From a virus, in IMG/VR virus record IMGVR_UViG_3300042401_000322, positions 1 to 34,292 of that record: DNA of 34,292 bases. One strand, given 5' to 3'. Under the pieces are notes generated by a model. The model was not told where the DNA came from. It searched no databases and saw nothing but the letters and a program-made list of their open reading frames with translations. Of the stretch, positions 1-6,834 are shown piece by piece. The position numbers and the translations under genes are program-made. Each line of letters opens with the position of its first letter. The stretch's first letter is position 1.

Positions 1-134
1 TAAGCATCAATCTGAGAATAGCGAAATTGTATCGAAAGAGGAAGTTGACTATTTAATTGAGAAAGAAAAACGCATAGCTGAAAGTTACTCGCAAAGGTTT
101 TTAGACTATATTTGTAAGAACAATAGCTTGTTTC
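1..134 (+). repeat. Terminal direct repeat, left copy
   Basis: Bases 1-134 match 34159-34292 with one difference: C at 127 against T at 34285. It changes AGC to AGT, both serine. This is what the overlap of a circular or circularly permuted genome looks like when assembled as a linear contig. The reading frame of the connector gene is continuous across the join. Confidence 0.95.
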
Positions 135-208
135 CTGAGTACACAACCAACGAGAATGGAGATGTATATCCGCAACATAATAACTATCTAACTAATTGGT
201 ATTTATGA
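1..208 (+). CDS. Head-tail connector protein, 3' part (gene crosses the contig ends)
   Basis: Open from the first base (codons begin at base 2) to the TGA at 206-208. The encoded residues continue exactly the reading frame of the truncated gene at 33866-34292, and the first 134 bases repeat the window's last 134. Joined across the ends the protein would be 166 aa. It follows the portal gene and begins with a helical sequence of the kind seen in head-tail connector proteins (gp6-like), so I infer a neck role joining portal to tail. The family call rests on position and general look, not on a catalytic motif. Confidence 0.6.
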   Translation, partial: KHQSENSEIVSKEEVDYLIEKEKRIAESYSQRFLDYICKNNSLFPEYTTNENGDVYPQHNNYLTNWYL

Positions 209-300
209 AGAAAAAAAAAGAATACAAACCAAAGGAAGAAAATGTAATTAAACTTAAAAGATATTTAAATGATATTAGCAAACCACGGGATAATAAGTAG
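205..300 (+). CDS. Small basic hypothetical protein (31 aa)
   Basis: The ATG overlaps the TGA of the connector gene in the ATGA style common in this genome. The product has a lysine-rich N-terminus (four lysines after Met) and is basic throughout. It ends at TAG 298-300, after the LamG gene has started at 269. I do not recognise it. It may be a real small protein or a translational coupling cistron between the connector and the LamG gene. Confidence 0.45.
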   Translation: MKKKKEYKPKEENVIKLKRYLNDISKPRDNK

Positions 301-1000
301 TAGTACGTTACAAACTACATTATTAACGAATTTATATGCAGTTTACAAAGCTGAGTCAAACGCAAACGACTCATTAGGAGGTTATAATGGCACAGCGCAG
401 GGTGGATTGACTTATTCAACAGGGAAAAGCGGTAATGCTTTTACATTTAATGGTTCAAATGCTTATGTGAATTATGCAGATAATGCTTTCAATTTTACGG
501 GTGATTTTTCTGTGAATTTATGGGTTTATTTTAATTCATCACCATCAGGAGCGCAATATGACATTATTCAATCTGTGCGTCAAAATAGTTTAAATACAGG
601 GTGGAAATTTGTCGTTAGATTAGGCAAGCCAGAAGTTCAATTTTATAATAATAGCGCTTTAGGAGCGTTATGGTATACGCCTTCTTTAGATTTAGTTGCG
701 AATACTTGGTATAACATTTCTATTGTTAACGTTTTTGGACAGATACCATCTATTAAGTGTGATAATGTTAGTTACACAGTAGGATTGCGAGCTGGGAACT
801 CAGCAGTTACCGATCCTCAATATACATCACCTTGTTATTCGGTTATAGGTGCGGCGAAATATGATACGGGGTCATTAGGTAATTACATGCCTTCAAACTC
901 AAAATTAGATGAAGTAGCCCTATGGAATAAAGCATTAACAACACAAGAGGAAACAGAATTATATAACAGTGGAACAGGAAAGTTCTACCCAATATTTTAA
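269..1000 (+). CDS. LamG/concanavalin-like adhesin, probable virion surface protein
   Basis: The 243-aa product has a LamG (laminin G-like, concanavalin A-type jelly roll) layout: an N-terminal strand with the AVYKAESNANDS motif around residues 24-35, then GLTYSTGKSGNAFTFNGSNAYVNY around 47-70, a FSVNLWVYF strand near 80-88, and a C-terminal LDEVALWNKALTTQE motif near 212-227. Such domains bind glycans and are common on Bacteroidota phage tails and capsids. No signal peptide is seen, which fits a virion protein. It sits between the connector and the lysis genes, so a decoration or receptor-binding role is inferred. The start at 269 overlaps the small upstream gene. Confidence 0.75.
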   Translation: MILANHGIISSSTLQTTLLTNLYAVYKAESNANDSLGGYNGTAQGGLTYSTGKSGNAFTFNGSNAYVNYADNAFNFTGDFSVNLWVYFNSSPSGAQYDIIQSVRQNSLNTGWKFVVRLGKPEVQFYNNSALGALWYTPSLDLVANTWYNISIVNVFGQIPSIKCDNVSYTVGLRAGNSAVTDPQYTSPCYSVIGAAKYDTGSLGNYMPSNSKLDEVALWNKALTTQEETELYNSGTGKFYPIF

Positions 1001-1002
1001 TT

Positions 1003-1233
1003 ATGAAAGTTAGACAATTAACATTAGAGCAAAAGAACACACTTGTAGGTAAAGTATGGGGTTTTCAAGGTCAAGTATTCAATCCGCAAATTGACGCAAA
1101 CGGAAATTGGTTTATATCAAATGAGGAGGTTAACGGTTGCACTTTACAACAAGCTGAATCAATTCCATGCGATGCGTGGCTGTTAACGTTGCCTGAGATT
1201 GATTATAACCCAGTTGTCGTTGAATTCCCATGA
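1003..1233 (+). CDS. Hypothetical late protein (76 aa)
   Basis: Begins two bases after the LamG stop. The small globular protein contains a GNWFISNEEVNGC segment and ends with a run of acidic and hydrophobic residues (LTLPEIDYNP). Similar short proteins often follow fibre or adhesin genes in Bacteroidota phages, so it may be an adhesin-associated or chaperone-like protein. I do not recognise a named domain. Its stop overlaps the ATG of the next small gene. Confidence 0.6.
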   Translation: MKVRQLTLEQKNTLVGKVWGFQGQVFNPQIDANGNWFISNEEVNGCTLQQAESIPCDAWLLTLPEIDYNPVVVEFP

Positions 1234-1352
1234 AGCGTAAATACTACGAAGGGCAACAACTAAACGGTAAGATAGTAGCCACAATTTGGCACGATTCAAG
1301 TAATTATTTAATAAAGTTTACGGATGGAAGTTTTGAAGAGTTTAAAAAATAG
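1230..1352 (+). CDS. Hypothetical small protein (40 aa)
   Basis: ATGA overlap with the preceding stop, ending at TAG 1350-1352, overlapping the holin-like gene by 29 bases. The sequence suggests a short beta-rich fold: KIVATIWHDSSNYLIKFTDGSFEEF looks like a two- or three-stranded sheet of a tiny SH3-like module. Function unknown. Confidence 0.5.
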   Translation: MKRKYYEGQQLNGKIVATIWHDSSNYLIKFTDGSFEEFKK

Positions 1353-1533
1353 ATGGAATGCACCTACACCAAACTTTTGGAAGAAAGTGCAATCAGTAGG
1401 AATAGTTATCGGAGGGTTAGGAGCAGTGTTTGTTGCGCCACCTTTCGGGCTTACCTTAGTAGGTGGTTATATGGTTGCCGTTGGGTCGGTGGCTGGTGTT
1501 TTATCTCAATTAACAATAGATGAACAACGTTAA
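1324..1533 (+). CDS. Holin-like small membrane protein
   Basis: A 69-aa protein with a basic N-terminus (KSLKNRWN) and two closely spaced hydrophobic, glycine-rich segments (about residues 24-38 and 42-60) separated by a Pro-Pro turn, with a short charged C-terminus. Small size, two membrane passes and location directly before a cell-wall enzyme gene fit a holin, which would permeabilise the inner membrane at lysis. Holins have no diagnostic motif, so the call is inferential. It overlaps the next gene by 14 bases. Confidence 0.6.
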   Translation: MEVLKSLKNRWNAPTPNFWKKVQSVGIVIGGLGAVFVAPPFGLTLVGGYMVAVGSVAGVLSQLTIDEQR

Positions 1534-2101
1534 GAATTATACCGACAAACAGATACTCGATAGAGTAAAGAGTTTAAAATCCTTCAAAGGTATTCCACAA
1601 GGGTATTGGATTGTAGGTGTTAGAAGTGAGGAAGATGCGCCTAACAAATATGACGATAAGTTCTACTTATTCAACGGTGAGCAATTTGTTAAGGTTGTAA
1701 CAGGCACAACCAACCCAGGCACACCAATCTTACAAGGTGGTTATCTTAAATATAATAGAGTAGGTGCTGCTGTTGTTAAAGCTGATGAAGTGTATTACGA
1801 CGTTTGGAAGTTCGGACTGCATCAAGGTAAGATGCCTGCCCTAAAACAAGTAGGTAACTTTATTGTTTATCGTGACGGAGATAAAGACGGTAAGAGTGAG
1901 GATATAGGTGCGCCAATTACTGGGAGTGGTTATGGTATCAACTTTCATACGTGTAGCTATTTAGAAAAAATAATAGGTGAAAACATTGGTGGTTGGAGCG
2001 CTGGTTGTCAAGTAGTTAACAATACAGAACAATATTACATGGTAATTAACCTAATCAAGAATCAAAACAGAATAACCTATTGTTTATTGAAGGAATTTTA
2101 G
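1520..2101 (+). CDS. Putative lysin with a YkuD-like His/Cys motif
   Basis: The 193-aa protein has a C-terminal INFHTCSY segment with His143, followed by GGWSAGCQVV with Cys163. An H then S-x-GC arrangement is the hallmark of L,D-transpeptidase/YkuD-like catalytic domains, and the W-S-A-G-C-Q form recurs in phage and bacterial wall-active proteins. The upstream part (about residues 20-130) is beta-rich and includes an aspartate-rich loop, YRDGDKDGKSEDIG. No signal peptide, so export would depend on the holin-like protein upstream. It is the last gene before a strong terminator. A peptidoglycan-cutting activity is inferred, not shown. Confidence 0.65.
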   Translation: MNNVKNYTDKQILDRVKSLKSFKGIPQGYWIVGVRSEEDAPNKYDDKFYLFNGEQFVKVVTGTTNPGTPILQGGYLKYNRVGAAVVKADEVYYDVWKFGLHQGKMPALKQVGNFIVYRDGDKDGKSEDIGAPITGSGYGINFHTCSYLEKIIGENIGGWSAGCQVVNNTEQYYMVINLIKNQNRITYCLLKEF

Positions 2102-2122
2102 TATCTTTATACGTGTGTTTTA

Positions 2123-2152
2123 AGCGGTTAAGAAATTAATCGCTTTTTTTTT
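2123..2152 (+). terminator. Rho-independent terminator closing the late operon
   Basis: Stem AGCGGTTAA / TTAATCGCT (9 bp with one G-U) around a GAAA tetraloop, followed by nine T residues. It lies 22 bases after the lysin stop and separates late genes from the early operon promoter at 2162. Confidence 0.9.
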
Positions 2153-2161
2153 GCTCAAAAG

Positions 2162-2193
2162 TTTGATGTATTCATTATTAATATATATATTTG
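2162..2193 (+). promoter_or_regulatory. Bacteroidota-type promoter for the early small-gene operon
   Basis: TTTG at 2162-2165, a 20-base spacer, then TATATTTG at 2186-2193, matching the TTTG / TAnnTTTG consensus of Bacteroidota. Transcription would start near 2197, giving a leader of about 22 nt before the ATG at 2219. The -7 context ATATATTTGTTG is shared with the promoters at 4302 and 10530. Confidence 0.8.
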
Positions 2194-2218
2194 TTGCATA
2201 ATTAAAAACATAAACACA

Positions 2219-2404
2219 ATGGAAGCACAAGATTTAAAAATGATTGAAGATTTAAAAGCATACGCAAAAGCAATAAATTTTTCAATAACTTCAGAAAACG
2301 ATTTACAAGTTTTGTTGAAAAAATGGGTTAACCATAGAGTTCAATTAACGCCTCAAGTTTTAGACAAATGTTGGGATGATTATTTAACAGCTAAAGGATA
2401 TTAA
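2219..2404 (+). CDS. Hypothetical early protein (61 aa)
   Basis: First gene behind the promoter at 2162-2193, with an A-rich leader. The product is predicted to be mostly helical and mixed in charge, with a KKWVNHRVQLTPQVLDKCWDDY segment. No recognisable domain. AT-rich codon use compared with the CG-containing genes from 2896 onward. Confidence 0.6.
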   Translation: MEAQDLKMIEDLKAYAKAINFSITSENDLQVLLKKWVNHRVQLTPQVLDKCWDDYLTAKGY

Positions 2405-2405
2405 A

Positions 2406-2603
2406 ATGAGATATAAAAACGAAGCAACAAGATTAGTGTCTAATTATTTTCAACAAGTAGTAAAAAGCGATTATAGATTTAATCGTGAAACTTTTACCAT
2501 ATATGAAGAAATAGCTAAATTATACGCTGTACTATTTATAGTAGAAAATGGAAGTAAGCAATTTGATAAAAAAAGATTAATAGAAGAAATAAAAGGATTA
2601 TGA
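2406..2603 (+). CDS. Hypothetical early protein (65 aa)
   Basis: Starts two bases after the previous stop and ends in an ATGA overlap with the next gene. Predicted helical, basic at both ends, with an aromatic YEEIAKLYAVLFIV core. I do not recognise it. Confidence 0.6.
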   Translation: MRYKNEATRLVSNYFQQVVKSDYRFNRETFTIYEEIAKLYAVLFIVENGSKQFDKKRLIEEIKGL

Positions 2604-2773
2604 AAACAGCAGATTTAATTGAAAGCCAAATTTCAGAAATACGTGAAAAGGTTGGCTATGGTAACAGATTCGACAAAGTACCATTCTCAGAGCAGTTAGT
2701 AACCGAAGCGCAGAAGGTTGCGGGCGAAAACTATTTATTCATCTTAAAAATAATGGGTCATGAAAAACGCTAA
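2600..2773 (+). CDS. Hypothetical early protein (57 aa)
   Basis: Starts in an ATGA overlap and stops at TAA 2771-2773, overlapping the next gene by 14 bases. The sequence reads as two helices with a GYGNRFDKVPFSEQL turn. No known family recognised. Confidence 0.5.
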   Translation: MKTADLIESQISEIREKVGYGNRFDKVPFSEQLVTEAQKVAGENYLFILKIMGHEKR

Positions 2774-2915
2774 GAAATTATTATACGCATTGGTTTGTAT
2801 TATCATAGTAGGTTTTGTGAATCAATATTGGAACACATCGACAGCATTTTGGACTGCATTTGGGTTATTAGGTTGGACTTTAACAGGAATAAGTTATGAA
2901 AAAGATAATAAATAA
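2760..2915 (+). CDS. Small two-segment membrane protein
   Basis: The 51-aa product has a basic start (MKNAKK), a hydrophobic segment at about residues 7-20 and a second at about 29-46 (FWTAFGLLGWTLTG), then a short charged tail. It precedes a secreted glucosaminidase-like gene and a lipoprotein gene in the same operon, so it could be a second holin or an antiholin. That role is inferred from membrane topology and neighbours only. It overlaps the next gene by 20 bases. Confidence 0.5.
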   Translation: MKNAKKLLYALVCIIIVGFVNQYWNTSTAFWTAFGLLGWTLTGISYEKDNK

Positions 2916-3225
2916 AATATTTAACGTTGACACACTGATAATGCCATCAGACGTTGAATTTATGAAGATTGACAGTGATAGTGTATACGCATCGTTTGAA
3001 GACCTTAGAGAGCGTTTATACATAGATGACGGGCTTGTATATAGTGAAGAGGGCGACCGCATCTGTACTACGATGGAATTAGAGCAGTTTGATGAGTTTG
3101 CAGAACTAAACAAATGTATTACGTGTGGTGGATCAGGTGAATACATGGTAACCGATTACGACCAAGAAGGTCCATTTCAAAACATTTTAATCAACTGCTA
3201 CTGTGCGAAGCCCTTCGAACTATAA
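2896..3225 (+). CDS. Hypothetical protein with a Cys cluster (possible zinc site)
   Basis: The 109-aa acidic protein ends with a CITCGGSGEY motif and a later NCYCAKP, i.e. CxxC then CxC about 30 residues apart, suggesting a small zinc-binding knuckle resembling half of a DnaJ-type CxxCxGxG element. The N-terminal two-thirds is rich in Asp, Glu and Tyr. I do not recognise a family. It overlaps the HTH gene that follows by 23 bases. Confidence 0.6.
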   Translation: MKKIINKIFNVDTLIMPSDVEFMKIDSDSVYASFEDLRERLYIDDGLVYSEEGDRICTTMELEQFDEFAELNKCITCGGSGEYMVTDYDQEGPFQNILINCYCAKPFEL

Positions 3226-3502
3226 TTATATCTACGATAGAGTTCGTAACATGCTCGAAGCTGGATGGATTCAGCTCGATATCGCAAAACATTTAAATGT
3301 ACCCGTTGCAACCGTAGGTCATGCGATTGCAACATGGGAAGGAAAAAAGTATATAACAAGCCTATATTTTGGCTACAAAAACCAAGCATATAATGAGGAA
3401 GATTACATTTATCAAGCCCCTACTTTTGACGAGCTTTCTGATAGCGAGCAAGCTATCTATCGGTCAATTGAGTTTACAGCAAATAAAGGACAAGGGCATT
3501 AA
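3203..3502 (+). CDS. Small helix-turn-helix protein, possible regulator
   Basis: Reads from a GTG at 3203; an in-frame ATG at 3251 would give a shorter form that still keeps the HTH. The segment VRNMLEAGWIQLDIAKHLNVPVATVGHAI (about residues 14-42 from the GTG) has the pattern of a homeodomain-like or Hin-type HTH: helix, turn at LN-V, recognition helix starting at VATV. The acidic C-terminal half is of unknown role. It is the only clear small DNA-binding candidate in the early operon, lying 0.6 kb upstream of the repeat cluster at 4048-4392, so it might bind there; this is speculation. Confidence 0.55.
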   Translation: MRSPSNYNYIYDRVRNMLEAGWIQLDIAKHLNVPVATVGHAIATWEGKKYITSLYFGYKNQAYNEEDYIYQAPTFDELSDSEQAIYRSIEFTANKGQGH

Positions 3503-3761
3503 ACACCCTGAGATTGTTTACGCACAATACCGACTTGAAACAGGTAATGGCAAGAGTAGAGCATTCCGAGAGTATAACAATGCGTTCGGATTCATCTATA
3601 AACGCAAATTAATGCGATTTAAGAGCGTTTCAGAGTGCGTAGAGTACTACAAGACATGGCAGGCTAAAAGATACGTTAAAGGGGATTATTTCGAATTCCT
3701 AAAAAAGATAGGATACGCAGAGGAAGAGGGTTACATAGAACTATTAAAAAAGATGTTATGA
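3393..3761 (+). CDS. Secreted glucosaminidase-like (GH73-type) endolysin
   Basis: I start it at ATG 3393 rather than the upstream TTG at 3369 because this gives a typical signal sequence: basic MRKITFIK, a hydrophobic stretch through about residue 18, then a polar region. The mature part (122 aa total) has the GH73 N-acetylglucosaminidase pattern: IVYAQYRLETGNGKS with the likely catalytic Glu49, NNAFGF at 62-67, a CVEYYKTWQ helix and a C-terminal IGYAEEEGY motif. It would cut glycan strands of peptidoglycan after export. It overlaps the HTH gene by 110 bases in another frame. It is small but the core motifs are all present. Confidence 0.75.
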   Translation: MRKITFIKPLLLTSFLIASKLSIGQLSLQQIKDKGIKHPEIVYAQYRLETGNGKSRAFREYNNAFGFIYKRKLMRFKSVSECVEYYKTWQAKRYVKGDYFEFLKKIGYAEEEGYIELLKKML

Positions 3762-4009
3762 AAAAACTAATAATTGCAGCATCATTGCTCATGGTAGGAT
3801 GCGCTAAAGAGGAAGTTAAAACGTGCGATTGTTTACGCATAACGGACATAAAACATGATTCGTTGGTATTTTACGAGAATACCGTATACACCGCAGAAAT
3901 AACAACTATAAGCGATTGTACGTTTCTGCAAACAAAAAGGATGTTTAGTAGTGAAATAGAACCCTACAAACAAAACAAAGTCGGTGAATGCTGGCAACCT
4001 CCATTCTAA
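3758..4009 (+). CDS. Small lipoprotein, possible outer spanin
   Basis: ATGA overlap with the lysin-like gene. The N-terminus MKKLIIAASLLMVGC is a classical lipoprotein signal with Cys15 as the lipidated residue. The mature part (about 69 aa) has further cysteines, including CDC right after the lipobox region. A short lipoprotein directly behind an endolysin suggests an outer-membrane spanin-type role, but no inner-membrane spanin partner is obvious. It resembles the lipoprotein at 4422-4646 in size and plan. Confidence 0.65.
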   Translation: MKKLIIAASLLMVGCAKEEVKTCDCLRITDIKHDSLVFYENTVYTAEITTISDCTFLQTKRMFSSEIEPYKQNKVGECWQPPF

Positions 4010-4017
4010 ACATCAAG

Positions 4018-4044
4018 CCCAATCTTTAACGGTTGGGTTTTTTT
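4018..4044 (+). terminator. Rho-independent terminator after the early operon
   Basis: Stem CCCAATC / GGTTGGG (7 bp, one G-U), loop TTTAAC, then seven T residues. Located 9 bases after the lipoprotein stop and just before the non-coding repeat region. Confidence 0.9.
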
Positions 4045-4047
4045 GTG

Positions 4048-4392
4048 TGTAAACTATTTTGTAAAGTTGACAGGTTGACAACATGAAAATAAAAATAAAA
4101 TTGAAAATAAAATTTTAAAAATTGAAAATGCTGTCAACTTGTAAACTAAACGCCCGAAACCCTTGGTATCATTGAATAGTTTGGTTGACAATAGGTTTAC
4201 AAAAGTTGTCAATACATTAAAAAAGTTTACAACTATTATTTAGATTGAATTTAAATTACGATTATTTTAAAATAAATAGAATTTAATTAAAATATAATAT
4301 ATATATTTGTTGACGTGTTAGATCTCATACATAGTAACACTTAAGGTATTTGCCCTGTCAATTTGTAAACGTGAGATCTTTACTTTTTGACA
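4048..4392. repeat. Cluster of GTTKACA heptamer repeats, candidate origin or operator region
   Basis: Within 345 bases there are nine exact copies of GTTKACA (K = G or T) in either orientation, starting at 4048, 4066, 4074, 4132, 4140, 4184, 4195, 4225 and 4364, plus one-mismatch copies at 4060, 4205, 4356 and 4386. Three pairs are direct repeats 8 bases apart (4066/4074, 4132/4140, 4356/4364). A nearly pure A/T block (about 4084-4128) lies between groups, as in iteron-type origins. Apart from the promoter and RNA at 4302-4401 I see no gene in this stretch (4010-4421). Origin or repressor operator are both possible. Confidence 0.65.
4302..4309 (+). promoter_or_regulatory. Promoter -7 element upstream of the structured RNA
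   Basis: TATATTTG matches TAnnTTTG, in the same ATATATTTGTTG context as the promoters at 2186 and 10530. No good TTTG box is seen about 20 bases upstream; the region is A/T only, so an activator or the A/T tract may substitute. The expected start is near 4313, just before the first hairpin. Confidence 0.65.
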
Positions 4393-4401
4393 GGGCTTTT
4401 T
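4313..4401 (+). ncRNA. Predicted structured RNA with complementary hairpin loops (sRNA or leader)
   Basis: Hairpin 1: GTGTTA (4315-4320) pairs with TAACAC (4335-4340). Hairpin 2: GCCCTGTCAA (4352-4361) pairs with TTGACAGGGC (4387-4396), then a TTT/TTT internal loop and an inner GTAAA/TTTAC stem (4365-4369 / 4379-4383). The loop of hairpin 1 contains GATCTCA (4321-4327), perfectly complementary to TGAGATC (4372-4378) in the loop of hairpin 2, giving a 7-bp kissing interaction. Hairpin 2 is followed by five U, so it may act as a terminator. A promoter lies just upstream. This is either a free small RNA of about 87 nt or an attenuating leader for the operon starting at 4422. Confidence 0.55.
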
Positions 4402-4421
4402 AATTTATTAAATAATTTATT

Positions 4422-4646
4422 ATGAAAAAAAAGATTTTAATTTTTAGCATTGCTTTGCCAATGTTAAGTTGTTCAAAAGAACCATCTTCATGTGGTAGAA
4501 TTGTAAGTGATAATGTGCATGAGTATTCTATTACAATTAGAAATTCAAACACTAACAACTTGAAAACTTTTTACCTTACTGAGGGTGATTGGATGAACGC
4601 ACACCCTGGAGATAATTATTGTATCACTAACACAACACAATGGTAG
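4422..4646 (+). CDS. Small lipoprotein (74 aa)
   Basis: The N-terminus MKKKILIFSIALPMLSC is a lipoprotein signal with Cys17 as the predicted lipidated residue. The mature part carries two more cysteines (SSC after the lipobox and YC near the end) and an ITIRNSNTNNLKTFYL strand pair. It shares its plan with the lipoprotein at 3758-4009. It is first in the operon behind the structured RNA; an outer-membrane or superinfection-exclusion role is possible but unproven. It overlaps the start of the helicase-methyltransferase gene. Confidence 0.65.
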   Translation: MKKKILIFSIALPMLSCSKEPSSCGRIVSDNVHEYSITIRNSNTNNLKTFYLTEGDWMNAHPGDNYCITNTTQW

Positions 4647-6832
4647 TTATGGAAGATTACAACAAGTTTTTAGAAACAAAGAAAAAAACATTTATTTCAA
4701 GTGGATTTGAAATAGAAGAAAGTGAATTAAACTCAAACTTATTTGACTTTCAAAAATATGCAGTAAAAACAGCTTTATCAAAAGGTAGATTTGCTTTGTT
4801 CTTTGATTGCGGTTTAGGAAAAACATTAATGCAATTAGAATGGGCTTCAAAAGTTGTTAAAGAAACGAAAGGAAGTGTTTTAGTTCTTACATCGCTTGCA
4901 GTTGTAGAACAAACTAAAAAAGAATTTGCTAAATTTGGAATTGATAATAAAAACATTGATGTTTTAAACTATGATCAATTATCAAATGTAGATTGTTCTA
5001 ATTATACAGGAGTAGTTTTAGATGAAAGTTCTATTTTAAAAAACAACGCTGGTAAAACAAGCCAATTAATAATAGAAAGCTTTAAATCAACACCATATAA
5101 ATTAGCTTGTACTGCAACACCATCACCAAACGATCATATGGAATTAGGTAATCATAGCCAGTTTTTAGGTGCTATGAGTTATTTAGAAATGTTAGCTATG
5201 TATTTTGTTCATGATGGTGGTGAAACTTCTAAATGGAGATTAAGAAAACACGCTAAAGACCCATTTTGGAAGTATGTATCTACATGGTCAATGGCTTGTG
5301 ACAACCCTAAAACATTAGGTTTTAATAATGATGGTTATGATTTACCTGAAATTGAATTTGTAGAACATATTATACCAGTTGAAAACAATACTGAAACTCT
5401 ATTTGGTGATGTTGCTGTTTCTGCTACTGATCTACATAAAGACTTAAATAGATCGTTTGATTTAAGAATAAAAAAAACAATTGAACTTGTTAATTCAAAT
5501 AATAATCAATGGTTAATATGGGGTTTAAAAAATAATGAAACAGATACACTATCAAAACTATTAGATAATAGTGTAAATGTTCAGGGATCAGACAAACCAG
5601 AATATAAAGCAAAATATTTAAATGGATTTGCAAATAATGAATTCCAAACTTTAATTACTAAAACATCTATCGCATCTTTTGGGATGAATTATCAAAATTG
5701 TAATCAAATGGTTTTCATGTCTTATGATTTTAAATTTGAAGCATTTTATCAAGCTGTTAGACGTTGTTATAGATTCGGTCAAAAAAATAAAGTTACAGTT
5801 CATATTTTAATTCCTGAATCTCAAACTAATGTTAGAAGTACAATTTTAGAAAAACAACAAAGACATTTTGAAATGATAAAAGAAATGGCTAAATATTCAT
5901 CAGAAAATGATTACAAATCAAATAAATCAAAAGTTATGATTAATAAAAAAGAAATAAAAACAGAAAACTATCATTTATTAAATGGTGATTGCGTCCAAGA
6001 AATTAAAAAAATTGAAGAAAATAAAGCTGATATAGTTGTTTTTTCACCTCCATTTGCTGAATTATATGTTTATTCAGATAAAGAGGAAGATATGGGAAAT
6101 GTAAGCGATTACAAACAATTTGAACAACATTTTAAATATTTAATACCTGAATTAAAAAGAGTTTTAAAACCCGGTAGAATTTGCGCTATTCATTGCATGG
6201 ATTTACCAATTCAAAAAGGTAAAGAAGGTTATATTGGGTTAAGAGATTTTAGCGGCATGATAACAGAATGGTTTAAAGAACAAGGTTTTATTTATCATTC
6301 ACGTGTTACAATATGGAAAAATCCAGTAACAGAAATGCAAAGAACAAAAGCATTAGGTTTATTACATAAGACAATAAAAAAAGATAGCTCAATGACAAGA
6401 GTAGGTATACCTGATTACATTTTATTTTTTAGAAATGAAGGTGATAATTTAGTTCCAATTACTCACCAAGATAAAGATCAAAGTAAAAGCGATTATTTAC
6501 CAGTTGATTTGTGGCAAAAATACGCATCTCCAGTATGGTATGATATTGATTATAGTAGAACATTACAATATAGATCAGGGCGTGATGGGAATGATGAAAA
6601 ACATATATGCCCATTACAATTAGATACAATAGAAAGAATATTACATTTGTATTCAAATGAAGGTGAAACTGTATTAAGCCCATTTGGAGGTATTGGTAGC
6701 GAGGGTTTTTGCGCGTTAAAAATGAACAGAAAATCTATATCGATTGAATTAAAAGAAAGTTATTTTTCTATTAATCAAAAAAACCACAAAGACTGCATAG
6801 ATGAAAAAAACTCTATATTAACACTTTTTTAA
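4640..6832 (+). CDS. SF2 (SNF2-like) helicase fused to a DNA methyltransferase
   Basis: The 730-aa protein has two parts. Residues about 35-410 form an SF2 helicase: Walker A DCGLGKT (56-62), a Walker B variant LDESS (127-131), TATPSPND (158-165) and motif VI QAVRRCYRFGQ (371-381). Residues about 440-715 form an amino-methyltransferase: motif IV SPPF (469-472), then at the C-terminus HICPLQ (655-660) and motif I PFGGIGSEG (681-689), an order typical of beta-class N4/N6 enzymes. No nuclease motif was seen, so self-modification of phage DNA with translocation is more likely than restriction. Codon use is more AT-rich and CG-poor than its flanks, suggesting separate acquisition. An in-frame ATG at 4649 is an alternative start. 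Confidence 0.85.
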   Translation: MVVMEDYNKFLETKKKTFISSGFEIEESELNSNLFDFQKYAVKTALSKGRFALFFDCGLGKTLMQLEWASKVVKETKGSVLVLTSLAVVEQTKKEFAKFGIDNKNIDVLNYDQLSNVDCSNYTGVVLDESSILKNNAGKTSQLIIESFKSTPYKLACTATPSPNDHMELGNHSQFLGAMSYLEMLAMYFVHDGGETSKWRLRKHAKDPFWKYVSTWSMACDNPKTLGFNNDGYDLPEIEFVEHIIPVENNTETLFGDVAVSATDLHKDLNRSFDLRIKKTIELVNSNNNQWLIWGLKNNETDTLSKLLDNSVNVQGSDKPEYKAKYLNGFANNEFQTLITKTSIASFGMNYQNCNQMVFMSYDFKFEAFYQAVRRCYRFGQKNKVTVHILIPESQTNVRSTILEKQQRHFEMIKEMAKYSSENDYKSNKSKVMINKKEIKTENYHLLNGDCVQEIKKIEENKADIVVFSPPFAELYVYSDKEEDMGNVSDYKQFEQHFKYLIPELKRVLKPGRICAIHCMDLPIQKGKEGYIGLRDFSGMITEWFKEQGFIYHSRVTIWKNPVTEMQRTKALGLLHKTIKKDSSMTRVGIPDYILFFRNEGDNLVPITHQDKDQSKSDYLPVDLWQKYASPVWYDIDYSRTLQYRSGRDGNDEKHICPLQLDTIERILHLYSNEGETVLSPFGGIGSEGFCALKMNRKSISIELKESYFSINQKNHKDCIDEKNSILTLF

Positions 6833-6834
6833 TT

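Noticed and set aside
3369-3392. TTG start for the glucosaminidase-like gene
   Set aside because: The ATG at 3393 gives a proper signal peptide, and the extra eight residues would spoil it.
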